Shown in pieces: positions 22,481-34,620 of a stretch of DNA of 64,000 bases. A program made the position numbers and the translations under genes. Origin of the DNA: Glandiceps talaboti (taxonomy: Eukaryota > Hemichordata > Enteropneusta > Spengelidae). The first letter of the stretch is position 1. The number at the start of each line of letters is the position of its first letter. Below the pieces are notes generated by a model. It did no database searches. It saw nothing but the letters and a program-made list of their open reading frames with translations, and was not told where the DNA came from. Where the stretch lies: contig NC_135549.1 in assembly GCF_964340395.1 (NCBI RefSeq), forward strand, positions 35,366,332-35,430,331, given 5' to 3'.

Positions 22481-25400
22481 TGCCATAAACTTTATGAATC
22501 GTCTGACTAGAAACAGACCTCGTGGATCTAAGGGTGGCAAAAATCGACGTCATGCAATCCAGCCATTGATTTTTAAATATTATCCGAAAATTCCAATCAG
22601 AGGTTCGGGAGTAAACAAAAACAATTTGATTGCAGTTCGTAAGGTGCCATCTCGGGAACAGGAGAGGAACTTGTCTTTCTGTTTATGGAATGCAAGGTCT
22701 CTAAACAACAAAATACCGGCTTTAAGCGCCATTATTCATGAGAAACGGACAGATTTTTTTGCAGTTACGAAGTCTTGGCTGAGTAACTCTAAACAACAGT
22801 TAACTATGAATGAATTTCGTTCATCGCTGTCTGGTTATAACATCTATAGCTGTCCCCGTGCATCCCGTAAAGGCGGTGGAGTAGCCGTTATTGTGAGAAA
22901 AAATTTAACCACCAAGTCTTCAACAAAAACTAGTTTCTCATCTTTTGAATCAATGGATTTATGCATTCAGGTCCAATCGGAGACGATCCACACGATTGTT
23001 GTCCACCGTCGAGGGAAAATGGTTCAATATCCAAAACATTTTTCACCGAATTCACATCATTATTGGAATGCGCAGTCGTTTCGCCAGGTAAACTACTAAT
23101 TCTCGGAGATTTCAACTTTTACATGGAAGATGATACCGATCGCGACGTCATCAAGTTCAAAGAACTTTTAGTGTCATTCGATCTCGTACAGCATGTAACT
23201 GGCCCAACACATGAAAAAGGACACACACTTGATCTTGTAATAACGCAGTCTTCAGAAAATTTCGTTCAGGGATTTCAATTGGACTGTATCCTACCATCTG
23301 ATCACAGTCCAATCCACTTTATGTCCAATATGACCAGACCCTGTGCCGGTAAAATCACAAAAGTTAGTCGGAAAATAGCTGGTATTGACCGTGATCAAGT
23401 GATGTCATGTATGAAAGAAAACTTTTTCACTCAATTGAAAGATACGTCTGTGGATTTACTGGTAAAGGATTACAATATCACTTTGGCCAGGGTATTCAAC
23501 ACTCTAGCTCCAGCGACAACGAAAGTTATGAATGATAAAACGCGAGCACCCTGGTTTTGTGACACAATCCGTGACAATCAAAAAGCGGTCAGAAAATCAG
23601 AACGTCGTTGGAAGACCAACCCTATAGAAATCAATATACAACTTTTTTTACGCAAAAAGCTCAGCTCATAATTGATTTGTCAATGGACTTAGGGCCTCTT
23701 ACTATCATTCGAAGATAGAAAAATCTGATCAATGGAAGTTGTTCTCCGTCATCGATGACATAATTGGTGAGAAATCATCATCTGCACAGACTCTGCCACA
23801 TCACTGCGACCCCAAGCTTCTGGCAGAAGAGTTTTCAGACTTTTTCTGCGAGAAAGTAACGAAGTTCAGAGAGCGCTTTGATTCTGTATCTATGGTTCAT
23901 TCTTTTAATGACTGTGGACTATCATTTAATAACTTTTCGAGTGTTTCGGAGTTTCTAAGTTAATTTCATCAATGAATTCCAAATCGTGTAATCTTGATCC
24001 TATTCCAACTTCACTACTGAAAATGTGTTTTCCATATACACTGTCATGTATTACTGACATAGTAAACAAGTCTTTCAGATCTGGTATTTTTCCACATAGT
24101 CTAAAACATGCCATAGTTAGACCTTTACTTAAGAAGTCTGGGTTAGATCAAGATAATTTGAAAAACTACCGTCCTGTATCAAATCTTTCATTCATTGGCA
24201 AAGTTATTGAAAATATCGCAGTAGATCAATTGGATAGTCATTTATCGAACTCTCTACTGTATTGTAAATTTCAATCTGTCTATCGACGATTTCATAGCAC
24301 AGAAACAGCCTTGTTAAAAGTACATAATGACGTCATGCTTTCAATTGATAGTCATTCAGAAGTAATTCTTGTTCTATTGGATTTGAGTGCTGCGTTTGAT
24401 ACCATTGACCATGACATTCTTTTAAATAGGCTTGAGACTCGTTTTGGCATCAAAGGACTAGCATTGAATTGGTTTGCATCATACTTAAAGGGAAGGACTC
24501 AGAGTGTTATATGGTAAACGGCATATCTTCAGAACCACGTGACCTTTTGTATGGAGTTCCACAAGGCAGTGTGCTGGGGCCAATACTATTCACACTGTAT
24601 TGTGCCCCCCTTGAAGATATCATGAAAAAACACTTGGTCAACTTCATGATGTACACTGACGATACAGAAGTATCTATAACCTGCAAGCAAGCTGAGTACT
24701 CAAAATTACAGATCGAAACCTGCGTAGATGAGATCCGTGAATGGATGGCCTTGAATAAACTTGTTTTAAATGACAATAAAACTGAATTAATTCATTTTCA
24801 TTCGAATTTCAGATCTCATAGACCTTTATCCGGACTCTTTGTTGGAACAGAGCAAATTGCATTTTCACCCGTTGTAAGAAATCTTGGGTTTTATTTTGAC
24901 AGTGTTGCTTTAGCCCATAACCAAGTTACTCAAGTCTGCAAGTCAGCCTCGTTCGCTTTACATCGCATTGGTCGTATCCGGAATGTCTTAGATAGCAAAA
25001 CTACCGAACGTTTAATTCACGTTACTCACGTCTGGACTATTGTAACAGCTTATACATTAATCTCCCTGACTATCTCATCAACCGGCTACAACGCATACAG
25101 AACTTAGCTGCCCGGTTGGTCACTTGCACTCGGAAATTTGAACACATAATGCCTGTCCTTGAAGAGTTACACTGGCTCCCTGTCATCCAACGAATTGATT
25201 TTAAGGTTCTCATGCTCACATATAAATGTTTCCACGCTCAAGCACCAACTTATCTGTCAGATATTCTCACTGTCACCAAGCCAGGAAGACTAACACGTTC
25301 TGCAATCGCGACAAAACTTGTCGAACCTTGTTATAACCAGTAGCATTATGGAAAGCGGGCTTTTTCGGTAGCTGCTCCTAGATTTTGGAATTCCCTCGAC

Positions 25401-25785
25401 CCTACTCTTCACAATGCACCTTCTCTGTCTACTTTTAAAACAAACCTAAAAACGCACCTATTTCGGAAAGCATACTTTTCCAGTGGGGCACAGTGAAAGT
25501 TTGTTTGTTTGTTTGATAGAATATTGCAGTTTTGTGTAACTTCAAATTTTAGACTTTAAGTTTTATTTTTAGACTTTAAGTTTTTTTTATTGGGTTAAAC
25601 AATTTGTCAATTTTAATCAAATGTCTAATTTTAAATGAATGTGTACGAGTATTAGTGATTTCTACAAATGTATTGTTTTTATAATTGTGTTTTTGTTATA
25701 CAGTGTTTGTGTGAAGTGCATTGAGATTTTCTTTGATTATGTAATGCGCTATAAAAGAAATAAATATTATTATGTATTATTTTCC
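22480..25785 (+). mobile_element. LINE (CR1/L2 group), near full-length but frameshifted
   Basis: A 3.3-kb sense element. Endonuclease: FCLWNARSLNNKIPAL and a KSWLS box in the frame to 23099; after a frameshift, LLILGDFNFYMED, GHTLDLVITQ and LPSDHSPIHF (about 23080-23320). [39 protein letters not shown] (23972-24517); after another shift, YGVPQGSVLGPILFTLY and MMYTDDTEVSI, where the usual YADD is YTDD. C-terminus: EELHWLPVIQRIDFKVLM, RAFSVAAPRFWNSLDP, TNLKTHLFRKAYF, stop near 25495. The 3' UTR ends ATGCGCTATAAAAGAAATAA then ATATTATTATG, a typical tail. At least four frameshifts or stops. It lies inside an antisense LINE. Confidence 0.9.
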
Positions 25786-25789
25786 TTTT

Positions 25790-26012
25790 GCTTTTCAGAA
25801 TTAAGTAATTCGTTTTGGCTAGATTTATCGTTAGCTTATTCGCATCACACCAATTTGTGACATTTGTTAATTCATAGCTCTTTGATGTCATATCAATAAC
25901 ATTACTTCTATCAGTAAAAGTATGGAATAAATTTGAATCATCGGCATACAATCTAAAGTCAAATAAATTGGAAGATAATGGTATATCATTAATATATACT
26001 CTGTACAGGTAT
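25790..26012 (-). pseudogene. Antisense LINE, piece 1: RT catalytic box
   Basis: The minus strand reads YINDIPLSSNLFDFRLYADDSNLF, then NWCDANKLTINLAKTNYLIL and KSKRK, the YADD palm region of a CR1/L2-type RT. It stops where the tail of the sense LINE begins and continues at 22480 downward. The far end (about 26012) joins family C, so this LINE is 5'-truncated there. Confidence 0.85.
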
Positions 26013-26530
26013 AGAGTATAAGTGAATCATATTCATAGGTGTCCGTCAACTTTTTTTTATTTTTATAATCTTCTCCGAAAGTGAGTCAGAATACTTCGAT
26101 ATTTGGTGTGCATGTTCCCTGGGGGAGGCTATTCAGATTTGTTCATGCCAAGTTGATCTGTGCCATTTTCAATTTTTTATGATTTTTTTTTTCAAAAATG
26201 ATATTTTCATCATCTCAAATACTACTTGTCAGATTGCTTTGATATCTGGTGTGTTGATGCGCAGAGGAAAGCTTACTCAGATTTGTCAATTTCAAGTCAG
26301 CAAATCTTCTTTTCTATTTTTGATGATTTTTTTTTTTGTAATTAAAAAAAAATTAATATGTTAATGAGCATTGTGACCGATGCCATATTGGAAATCAGTC
26401 CACGAGACTGCCACTGCCACGACGTCAAACAAGCAATGTAATATGTGCTACAACCCAAATGACAAATGTTTGTTCGAAACAGGGTTGTAAACTTCAAAAC
26501 CAAATTCTGCACCCCTTCTACATAATCAGC
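26013..26530 (+). repeat. Repeat family C, 3' piece (split copy 1)
   Basis: GGTATAGAGTATAAGTGAAT followed by CATAGGTGTCCGTCAAC continues the copy begun at 20214. It parallels the uninterrupted copy at 52914-53530 through TCGATATTTGGTGTGCATGT, TTAATGAGCATTGTGACCGA, GCCATATTGGAAATCAGTCC and GTCAAACAAGCAATGTAATA. AGGTAT occurs on both sides of the inserted LINE and may be its target duplication. Confidence 0.8.
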
Positions 26531-28670
26531 CAGTCAGCAACACCCTCATTTGCATACAATCTATCCTTCAGATCGTGACCGTTACACTTTGAATGGCTGC
26601 TCACAGGCCTTATTTTTGGGTATTTTCACCTCACCGTAACTTTCACTAGAGTCCACCATTTTAGATACTGTAAATGCCTAAACCTCAACTGACATCTCTT
26701 CTTTCGTGCCAGCAAAATAAATTTTCGAATTACATTTAGGAATACTGATTTTCCGACGAATTCGGGACACATACTTGAGGCCCTGAAATTTCATAATTTC
26801 CTTAATACGGGCCGGAAAGTTTACAAATTTCACGAACAGGTGGATTTTTATGTAAATTTGTCATACATAAGTTAAATTTTGTAGGGTCGTTGTGTAATGG
26901 GTCCGTTCAAGAATTTTCGGTAGAAAACGACTGATTTGACCTGGAAGTTGAAGCTGACCTCGTTTGACCAGGCGATTTTCCACAGCAAGCAGCAACGTAG
27001 ACTGTCGACAGTCGCTCACGCCTTTTTTTCCTACGTTTTATCAGCCCGGCACAACACATAGACCCTCCACCAACAGGATACTCAACATCAAAGGATCTCT
27101 AAATGTTTATTGTACGATATTGTACATTTCCTGTCCATTTCCGAGTTTGTTTACACTCACTATGACTCAGTGATAGTTGCTAGCTATCCGACATATTTTT
27201 GACTAAATTTTTCGACCATTTCGAAGGTTACAACTGGTTGAAGACCCCAACAAGATATATAGTATTTTAAGTAAATGCATACATACATAGTCTTGTCATG
27301 TATTTTGTTGTTCTATGGCATGAAAAGAAGAATTGATTGCGTAAGCTATCCATTGTTTGCGATTGTTGCAGTACGCTTTGAGTACAGTGTTTCATTCGTC
27401 ATGGTTGTAACCCAATTTCTATCAGTCAGAAATGATTCTTGAAATTTTGAGTCCATTTATTGATGCTTTTTATCACGTTTTGTGATATGTTAGGCTGTTT
27501 TCATTGATCAGGATGAGGCATGTTATCGTAACTACATCGAAATAGAACGTAAACATCCAATGCGTGGTTGCCATTTTATCGCTATTGTCGCGGTTGATGT
27601 ATTCACAGAAAACGATACATTTCGTCAAAAAACTAGTACTACTAGACTTCAAATTTCTTGCTGCTAGTAGTCGATTGTCTTTGCTGAATTTGAAACTTTA
27701 CATCGTTCTCAGCCAAACTATGACCGAACTAACTGAGAAAATGAGAAGTACTCCAGCTGTGACTTGAGAGATTGTATTTACACAGATTACCTTTCAAGTT
27801 GTCTCAACTTTAATATTTAAATGAATTGTAACCCATTTTTGACTTCTTTGAGTTGAAAAGTACAAAACTTTTATGTTCATGAGCGTAGTACATGTGCCAA
27901 TGTGTTATGTATGGGCTATTAAAATGGCATAAAAATACATGGCATTGTAGAAATGTACGAAATTCGTAGACATACCAGTTCGATCGATTATGTGTTTCAC
28001 AAAACTACATTCATTCTTCAAATTCTAGAGGCAGGCATTGATTTAAAAATGTCTCACGCAATAGTCGGGGCAAAAACAGCTGAATTGTAGATTTGTATCT
28101 AAACTTCCGGTCTTTCTCATGCTTGTCGCATAAATTTGGCCACTATTGGCCTGTCTACGTATCGGTAAAATTACCTATTTTCATCATAATTGTATGTTAC
28201 ATGATTTTGTATGGCCTCATGGTATCTTCGAACGGGAACCCATTTAGCGGGGAGGAAAGTACTTCGCGTTGCCTATAAACATGGCTTATGGCAGTATGAA
28301 TGCCGTTATCTGCTTGTTCAACTATCGAGTCCTTCCTTGTGTATACATAGCTGACAAAAATAAAAAATCGTCATCGAAGACACCAGAAAATTCATGATCC
28401 TCACTGGAAGATGCCATGCCATGCCATGATGTGTTGTGGGCATTAACATAAATTAGCATAACCGCGTATAATCTCTTCTCGCCTTTTGCGAGATTTTACG
28501 TGCAATTTATGTCGCGTTGTGAGGTTTTTACACCCCGGACACCCCGTTATACGTAATCGGATTAATCATACATAATGTATGCAGACGCAAATCGCTTCAA
28601 AGGAAATGCCGCAGTTGCATATCCTGTGGGTTGAGGGTCTATGCGCAACACTACTATAATTGCATACTGA
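26531..28670. other. Long intronic stretch without recognised features
   Basis: No convincing exon, repeat pair or RNA gene. Short open frames (26964-27173, 27564-27767, 28093-28278) lack recognisable domains. Base composition is less AT-rich than its surroundings in places. It may be older unique intron or a single-copy repeat with no partner in this window. Confidence 0.4.
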
Positions 28671-28675
28671 TATCG

Positions 28676-28712
28676 AGGGCCGAAGGCCCGACAGACCGAG
28701 GGCCGAAGGCCC
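28676..28712. repeat. Duplicated GAGGGCCGAAGGCCC palindrome
   Basis: GAGGGCCGAAGGCCC occurs twice, about 21 bp apart (28676-28690 and 28697-28711). Each can form a GGGCC-GAA-GGCCC hairpin. Function unknown. Confidence 0.7.
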
Positions 28713-29385
28713 AAGCGACTGTTGTTCCTCACGCGCCCTCACGCGATAGCGGTAAGGACATTTTATTGTAGACTATTTGACATATAGGTCATTGTTCACA
28801 AAGCTTGTCAATCAAAATGAACAGTACTCACTAAAATCACACTTCAGACCCACTATAAAAGTTTAATGTTTTCAGATAACATGTAATTCTATATTGTCGT
28901 GCAATTTGGAGTGACAGTGAACCAGAATGAAGACAACTCACATAAGCAAGGCATGCCTAGGCTAGGCTAGGCCCTAGGCATGCGGTTGAAGTTATGCAAG
29001 AGCAGTCTCCGAGACACTGTTGTGAATCTTTGTTTACTGGTCAACAGTTTACATGTAAACGACATGAACATGTCTTGCCATTTCCAAAATGCAAATATTT
29101 GGCAAGTAAAAATAATTAAAATAATTACAACTTTAATTTGGCATCAGACTTTGCATTATGTTTGCGTATCTTTCCCCGTTTTACATGTAAATCCATACCG
29201 GGGCTGCTTTGAGTACGAGCGAGGTGAGGCATGTTGAGGTATTTTGTTGAGAATTATAAATATTGCAAAATGTCAAATACAAGGTTTAAATACAATGGAA
29301 TGATGAAAACAAATTGGTCGAATCTGCTGACAGGCGCCGGTCACGAGACACTCCATAAATTTAAATATTAGACGATGTCTACTTA

Positions 29386-29868
29386 CAGGTTGAATGTTGT
29401 TGACAATTATGGACAGTGCTTTTGGTAAATTTGTTAGAAAATTGAAATTCAAATTGCCTCAAAATTATTTTAGATCCCTAGTTTATTTCATTCATCATTA
29501 AAATTTTCCAGGGTTACAGCTATAAGACACTGGAATTATTTATAGCCAACCTCAAAATCCTCTTTTTTTCTTTTTCTTGTGTGCATTTCCCAGTCATTTT
29601 TTTTCTGAGATTTTGTGCAATTTTTCATAACAGTAGTTTTTCTTATAAAATGGTGACTATGGTATAAAAGTACAATACATTACCAACTTCTGTGTAAAAT
29701 GTGTTTTATAGTGAGACATCATATGAAACCAGTAACCACTTTATTACATTGCTAAAACAAAACTGCATAGTGAAGAACTGAAGAACTGAACCACTTCTAC
29801 ATGTCACCAAAATAAAAAAATTAAATAAAAAAAACAAACAGCAGAGCTATTCTGACCGATAGGTCGCT
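29386..29868 (+). repeat. Dispersed repeat family E, copy 1
   Basis: About 480 bp closely matches 58681-59150: GTTGAATGTTGTTGAC at the start, CAAATTGCCTCAAAATTATT, CTTGTGTGCATTTCCCAGTC, and AGCTATTCTGACCGATAGGT at the end. An A/T-rich AATAAAAAAATTAAATAAAA stretch lies near the right end. Non-coding. Confidence 0.85.
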
Positions 29869-29899
29869 TTTTAATGTTTAATCACCAGATGTTATTTTT

Positions 29900-30346
29900 G
29901 CAAAAAATACTGTTATTTTGTTGTTGCTAAGGACATGGTCTTGGTTGCTAGGGCCAATTGTGTCAAAATGTTTTGAACAAAGTCTGCAGAATATCACTTC
30001 TAGAAACATCTCACCAAATTTCAGTTTCATTGACCAAGCACTTTTTGAGATATAAGTTTTTGACCAAAATTCACATGTTTACACCTAATTTGCATATCAC
30101 GGATGAGATCATTGTTTGTTTAATATTTCTTCATCTATACACACCCCCAGATGCATCACCATTAAATTTTAGCGCAATCTGTTCAGTGGTTTGTAATTAA
30201 AGATTTTTGACCAAAAAGACACATATTTAGCCCTAATTTGCATATTTCTCTTGGAATCATCATGTCATGAACAACTTGCTTAAGAGAGCACCTTCAGTTT
30301 CAAAAAGATTAAAACAGAAACTCTACAGTTGGGCTACAATGCCATT
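29900..30346 (-). mobile_element. Family B body in inverted orientation with a sense 3' end
   Basis: The body is reverse-complementary to family B: TTGGTTGCTAGGGCCAATTG, AGTCTGCAGAATATCACTTC and CCTAATTTGCATATTTCTCT. The right end, however, reads CTACAGTTGGGCTACAATGC CATTGGC, the family B 3' terminus in its normal orientation. The copy is therefore rearranged internally, by inversion or by two overlapping insertions. Confidence 0.7.
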
Positions 30347-30830
30347 GGCACTACTTATGTAGATACTGTGTTTTCAAGTGTGATAAATTTCTTTAAAAAC
30401 TTATACAAAACAAGTATGGACATACAGAGCCACATCATGTTGTTACTTGCAAGTGCATCACTTTTTACTGAGTGATGATGGTTATTTGGTATAAAATAGC
30501 CACCATGTTTATACAAGGAGTTAGCTCAGGTGCAAACAGACACATCGATATTTTATTGATTGATAAATGTCAGATTGTATTGATCTGTACTTTCATGCTC
30601 TAACTTTACTTTTGCACTCCTTTCTATATATGATCAGATATGTTCTTTCTTGTAGTATACATTAATATGACCCCGACTTTTGGTTGAAATTTAACCAAAC
30701 ATTCCACTTGATGTAAATATGTCAATCAGAAATTAAGTATTCAAGAGGGAGGAATGTCTTCTATGAAAACTTGTTGCAAAGTGTATATAATCATTTGAGC
30801 TTAATTTGTATACTGTTTTCTATGTTGCAG
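30347..30830 (+). other. AP5B1 intron end
   Basis: AT-rich non-repeat sequence ending with the acceptor TTTTCTATGTTGCAG at 30816-30830. No other feature seen. Confidence 0.5.
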
Positions 30831-30939
30831 ATCAAGAGATAGCAGTCATTCATCACTCCAATTTAGCTGAACCCAGCTGTAAGCAAGTCACATTTGAATT
30901 CTGTCCACTTGAACCTGTACCTGCTACTTTTGATATCAG
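30831..30939 (+). CDS. AP5B1: AP5B1 exon (appendage, first beta-sandwich)
   Basis: A good acceptor (TGTTGCAG) and donor (ATCAG|GTAAGA) bound 109 bp. Entering in phase 1, the split codon GAT is followed by QEIAVIHHSNLAEPSCKQVT, then FEFCPLEPVPATFDI, leaving in phase 2. PVPATFDI corresponds to the CPAPARLDV segment of the vertebrate protein, just before the strand that leads into the conserved FxDLFLPxP motif. Phases match the exons on both sides exactly. Confidence 0.88.
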
Positions 30940-30991
30940 GTAAGAAATTGTTAGAAAGTTTATAGTGTACATGTACAAGAGAATGTTATAA

Positions 30992-31150
30992 TTGTGTCTG
31001 TCTATCTGTCTGTCTGTCTGTGTGTACGCATTTGTCTCATTTTCTCAAAAGTGGCTGGCTCAATTGAACGGAAACTTGGTACCCATAGATATAAATATGT
31101 TATCCTGGATATCCTTGGAAGTGAACCTGTTCAAATTGTAGAGAGAATTT
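30992..31150 (+). repeat. Family A-like fragment
   Basis: TCTGTCTATCTGTCTGTCTG and GTGTGTACGCATTTGTCTCA, then GTGGCTGGCTCAATTGAACG with GAAACTTGGTACCC, match the 5' portion of family A without its hairpin or subrepeats. It begins about 50 bp after the AP5B1 donor. Confidence 0.6.
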
Positions 31151-31285
31151 AGAGATTTATATTTATACTTCAGCAGAATGGGTACCGGTATAATTTATGG
31201 TCATGTCCCATTAGGAATTATCATTACAGTTATATCATAGCTAGGACAACACAATGACATGAAAGAAAACCATGAAATATTTATA

Positions 31286-31434
31286 TATAATCTCCCGGTA
31301 TTTCGAACAAGTATGACGTCATCGAGGACGAATGATTCCCCTAATGTCGGCCGTATCCCGTATAGGGATACAGACATTAGGGGAATCATGAGTCCGAGAT
31401 GACATCGTACGAGTGAGAAATACCGGGAGATTAT
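31286..31434. repeat. Foldback element, about 148 bp
   Basis: ATAATCTCCCGGTATTTC (31286-31303) pairs with GAAATACCGGGAGATTAT (about 31415-31432). Pairing continues inward through GATTCCCCTAATGTC / GACATTAGGGGAATC to a centre at GTATCCCGTATAGGGATAC. The whole segment can fold into a long, nearly complete hairpin typical of foldback MITEs. Confidence 0.85.
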
Positions 31435-32465
31435 TTATTTATTATATACATAGACCCACTTTTTTTTCTATTATGATGACAATTTTAAACTAAAATATTC
31501 CAAAACTTACACTGAACGCACATCAATTTTACGAAGTAATGGGGCTACAGCGCTCAGCTGTTCAGTCAGTTTTCAGAATGTAGACGCCATTGGGACAGCT
31601 GGTGTCGCTACTACTACTAACGTATATGTTGAGATATGTAAAATTACACCACAGACTTTCAGGTAGGGAACATCTTGCCAACGACGGGACGTTTGCCAGG
31701 AGCAGTGATTAATTCTTTGATAAAATATAGACACTTTCATCGGAAAAAATGAAGCATATCGAGAGACTGACTAATGAAACGGATGCCTTCTACACCGGTT
31801 AGGCATAGAACTCAGCTCAGAGTCATACACTAAAAACATCAACACTGGCAAGTTAAAATGTCGAAAACATTGTGAAATTTTCAAAAGTCGTTCAAAAGTT
31901 CTATCAATAGTTGAATTTCATGGACAACAATTTCACTGCATTGGGCAACTATCACAACTGGACGTTTTTATGATGTTGATGCTGGGTGTTGATTTTAGCA
32001 TGTGTCTACGTACGGTAGTGGCTGTATGAATAAGGCGATAGATTTTTCAAAAAGAGGTGTATTTGTTCACTGTTTAAACTGATGATGATAATGATAGTCG
32101 ATGTTCGGTAATCCATGAATAGCAAGGAAACCATATTTTCAAACAACAACATCGTAACTGTACAGGTTGATGTTTACAAATAATTCAAAGTTAGTTCCGA
32201 CTAGTTCGTTAGTTCCGAAATGTATGGATTTCATATTACTATACTTTGACGTCACACCCTGGGAATATGAGGGTCTATGTATATAATAAGGGCATGTAAT
32301 ACTGTTGTATTGACTTTGAATATACACCTAAGCCAAACCCATCAAAGCAGTTATTATGTTGAGAGTTTATGAACTGTATTCAATGAACTCATGCACTAAA
32401 TGTTCTGAGTACTGTTTGCACTAGGTACTAAAATGAAATACTGGAGTGTGTGTTAGCTTGTGTTT
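31435..32465. other. Intronic sequence, no feature recognised
   Basis: No coding motif, repeat partner or RNA gene recognised. The palindrome TTAGTTCCGACTAGTTCGTTAGTTCCG near 32190 contains a short direct repeat only. Confidence 0.4.
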
Positions 32466-33585
32466 TTTAGTCCCCATGGGACGAAGTCCGGGACTGGGAC
32501 TTATGGATTGGGTTCCGTTCGCCCGTCTGTTCGGAGCCGTTTCTTGGAGATGCCTGGACCGATTTTTTTCAAACTTGGTGCAGGGGCAACATACTATGGC
32601 ATACATATGCACGTCAAATTGTTTCATGATACGATCCAATATGGCTGCCTGGCAGCCATTTTGTTTGTGAATTTTCCATGTCCAAAGCCATAACTCAGAT
32701 ATGCTTGAAGAGATCACATTCAAAGTTAGTATTATCACAGTGTTCTATGACATACATGTGCATATTCATTGTTGGCATGATATGATCCAATATGGCCGCC
32801 TAGCAGCCATTTTGTTTGCGAATTTTCCATGTCCAAAGCCATAACTGGGACATTTTTGAACAGATCTGATTCAAAGTTGGTATTAGGACAGTGTTCTATG
32901 ACATACATGTGCATATCCAGTTTCATGGCATACAAATGCACGTCAATTTGTTTCCTGATATGATCCACTATGGCCACCTATCAGCCATATAGTTTGCGAA
33001 TTTTCCCTGTCCAAAGCCATAACTCAGACATGCTTGAACAGATCTCATTCAAAGTTGGTATTAGGACAGTGTTCTATAACATACATGTGCATATCCATTT
33101 TCGTCGTGATACGATCCAATATGGCTGCCTGGCAGCCATTTTGTTTGCGAATTTTCCATGTCCAAAGCCATAACTCAGACATGCTTGAACAGATCTCATT
33201 CAAAGTCGGTATTAGCACAGTGTTCTAAGACATACATGTGCATATCCATTTTCGTCATGATACAATCCGATATGGCTGCCTGGCAGCGATTTTCTTGGCG
33301 CAGTTTTCATGTCCAAAGCCATAACTTAGACATGCTTGAACAGGTTCCCCCCCCCCCATACCCGACCCATCCTTTATTGTTGAATGGTTTATTTCATCTT
33401 GAAGAGTGGGCATGTCCCATGTCCAACGAGGAGACACAACATATCTAAGTCTGTTTGATTTAGGTTCACAAGTGTTGTTGCGTGATCAGAGTAGTGATAT
33501 CAAGAAAATGACAACATAAACTGCCAGTTCCTTAAAACCCAATCATAGTGGGGACTATGTCATTCTCAATGACTTGTTTTATTTG
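32466..33585 (+). mobile_element. Dispersed repeat family D, copy 1
   Basis: It begins TTTTAGTCCCCATGGGACGA then AGTCCGGGACTGGGACTTAT, a strong hairpin (AGTCCC / GGGACT). The core GACCGATTTTTTTCAAACTT with GGTGCAGGGG follows. Five diverged tandem subrepeats of about 150 bp come next, each with CGATCCAATATGGCTGCCTG, CCATGTCCAAAGCCATAACT and AGTGTTCTATGACATACATG. Near the right end AGTGGGGACTATG is inverse to the 5' TAGTCCCCA. Overlapping open frames through the subrepeats have no recognisable domains. Confidence 0.85.
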
Positions 33586-34165
33586 TTTTTAGCACAACTG
33601 AGCACAACTGAAGTTTAAGTACTATATGCATGGTGCAGTGTCTGGGTGTCTGTCCATCCATCTGTCTCTGTATGTGTGTGTGTCGATGACTGAAAAGCCA
33701 CCCAATCGATTGCATTGGTATTTGCTGGGGACATTATTTTTGGAGTTTAGTTGGGAAATTGTTCAAATGAAAATGATCGTATCAGATGTGCATTTTGTGT
33801 CAAAAAACTTAAACTCAATTACTGGGCAGATCGGGCTGAAATTTATGTGTCTTTTTGGTTAAAAATCTCCAAAACTACTTACCAGATTGGGCTGAAATTT
33901 ACTGGGAATGCATCTTGAGATGTGTAGATGAAGGTGTATTGATCAAAACATTTTGACATAACTAGCCCTAGCAACCATGGCCAACCCCTTGCAAGCAGGG
34001 AAATGATTAATATGCATATTACAAACATAACAACAGTCAAGGATGGGTAGGTAAGTGAATAAAGATTCAAAAAATGTATGCAAATATGCCTAGCAACAAG
34101 AGATCGCCAATAGCAACAGCCAAATACAGTTGTGCTATAATGCCATTGGTGCTATTTAAAAAAAA
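33586..34165 (+). mobile_element. Family B, internally deleted copy
   Basis: The 5' end TTTAGCACAACTGAGCACAA directly follows family D. The core variant (CAATCGATTGCATTGGTATT), CAGATTGGGCTGAAATTTAC and one or two AGCAACAAGAGATCGCCAAT-type subrepeats lead to ACAGTTGTGCTATAATGCCA at 34127-34146. Much shorter than the copy at 20928. Confidence 0.8.
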
Positions 34166-34620
34166 AAAATTGAAGTTGATGTGTAGAGTCACCCAACATT
34201 GACATACCGCTACTAGACATAACTATCCACAGCAACATTTTGGTTTTGCAACTTTTGGTTCCTTGCAGGGGCTGGTGAAATATTAAAGTAGTAGTCTGTC
34301 CTAAACAAGATGAGTTTTAAGCATGTCAAGTGGTATACATGCATAAATTAACAAACGAAAGACAGACAAAATGTAACGAGGTTACTGTTCATTGTCTAAG
34401 TGTCGATCTCATGAATATGCACCAAGACTTTATGAATATTTTCTGCAGTGAATAGTCTTCACTGGTAATCACGACTGCATGTAAACGGTTTTTAGGGCAA
34501 GTAATTATGATGCATTTGATTGTGACAACATCCCTAAACATCCAAACAAATGTATGCAAATATGCCAAGCAACAAAACCACAGCCACATACACTAATTTT
34601 ATTTTTGCTATTTCGGAAAG
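34166..34620 (+). other. AP5B1 intron end
   Basis: Includes GTTCATTGTCTAAGTG..CATGAATATGCACCAAGACT, which resembles 2755-2815 in part, and a short CAAATGTATGCAAATATGCC fragment of family B near 34547. It ends with the acceptor TTTTTGCTATTTCGGAAAG. Confidence 0.45.

Noticed and set aside
32421-33448. Overlapping open frames in family D on both strands
   Set aside because: The same peptides (MAAWQPF, FPCPKP) recur with the 150-bp subrepeat, and no frame extends through the whole element.
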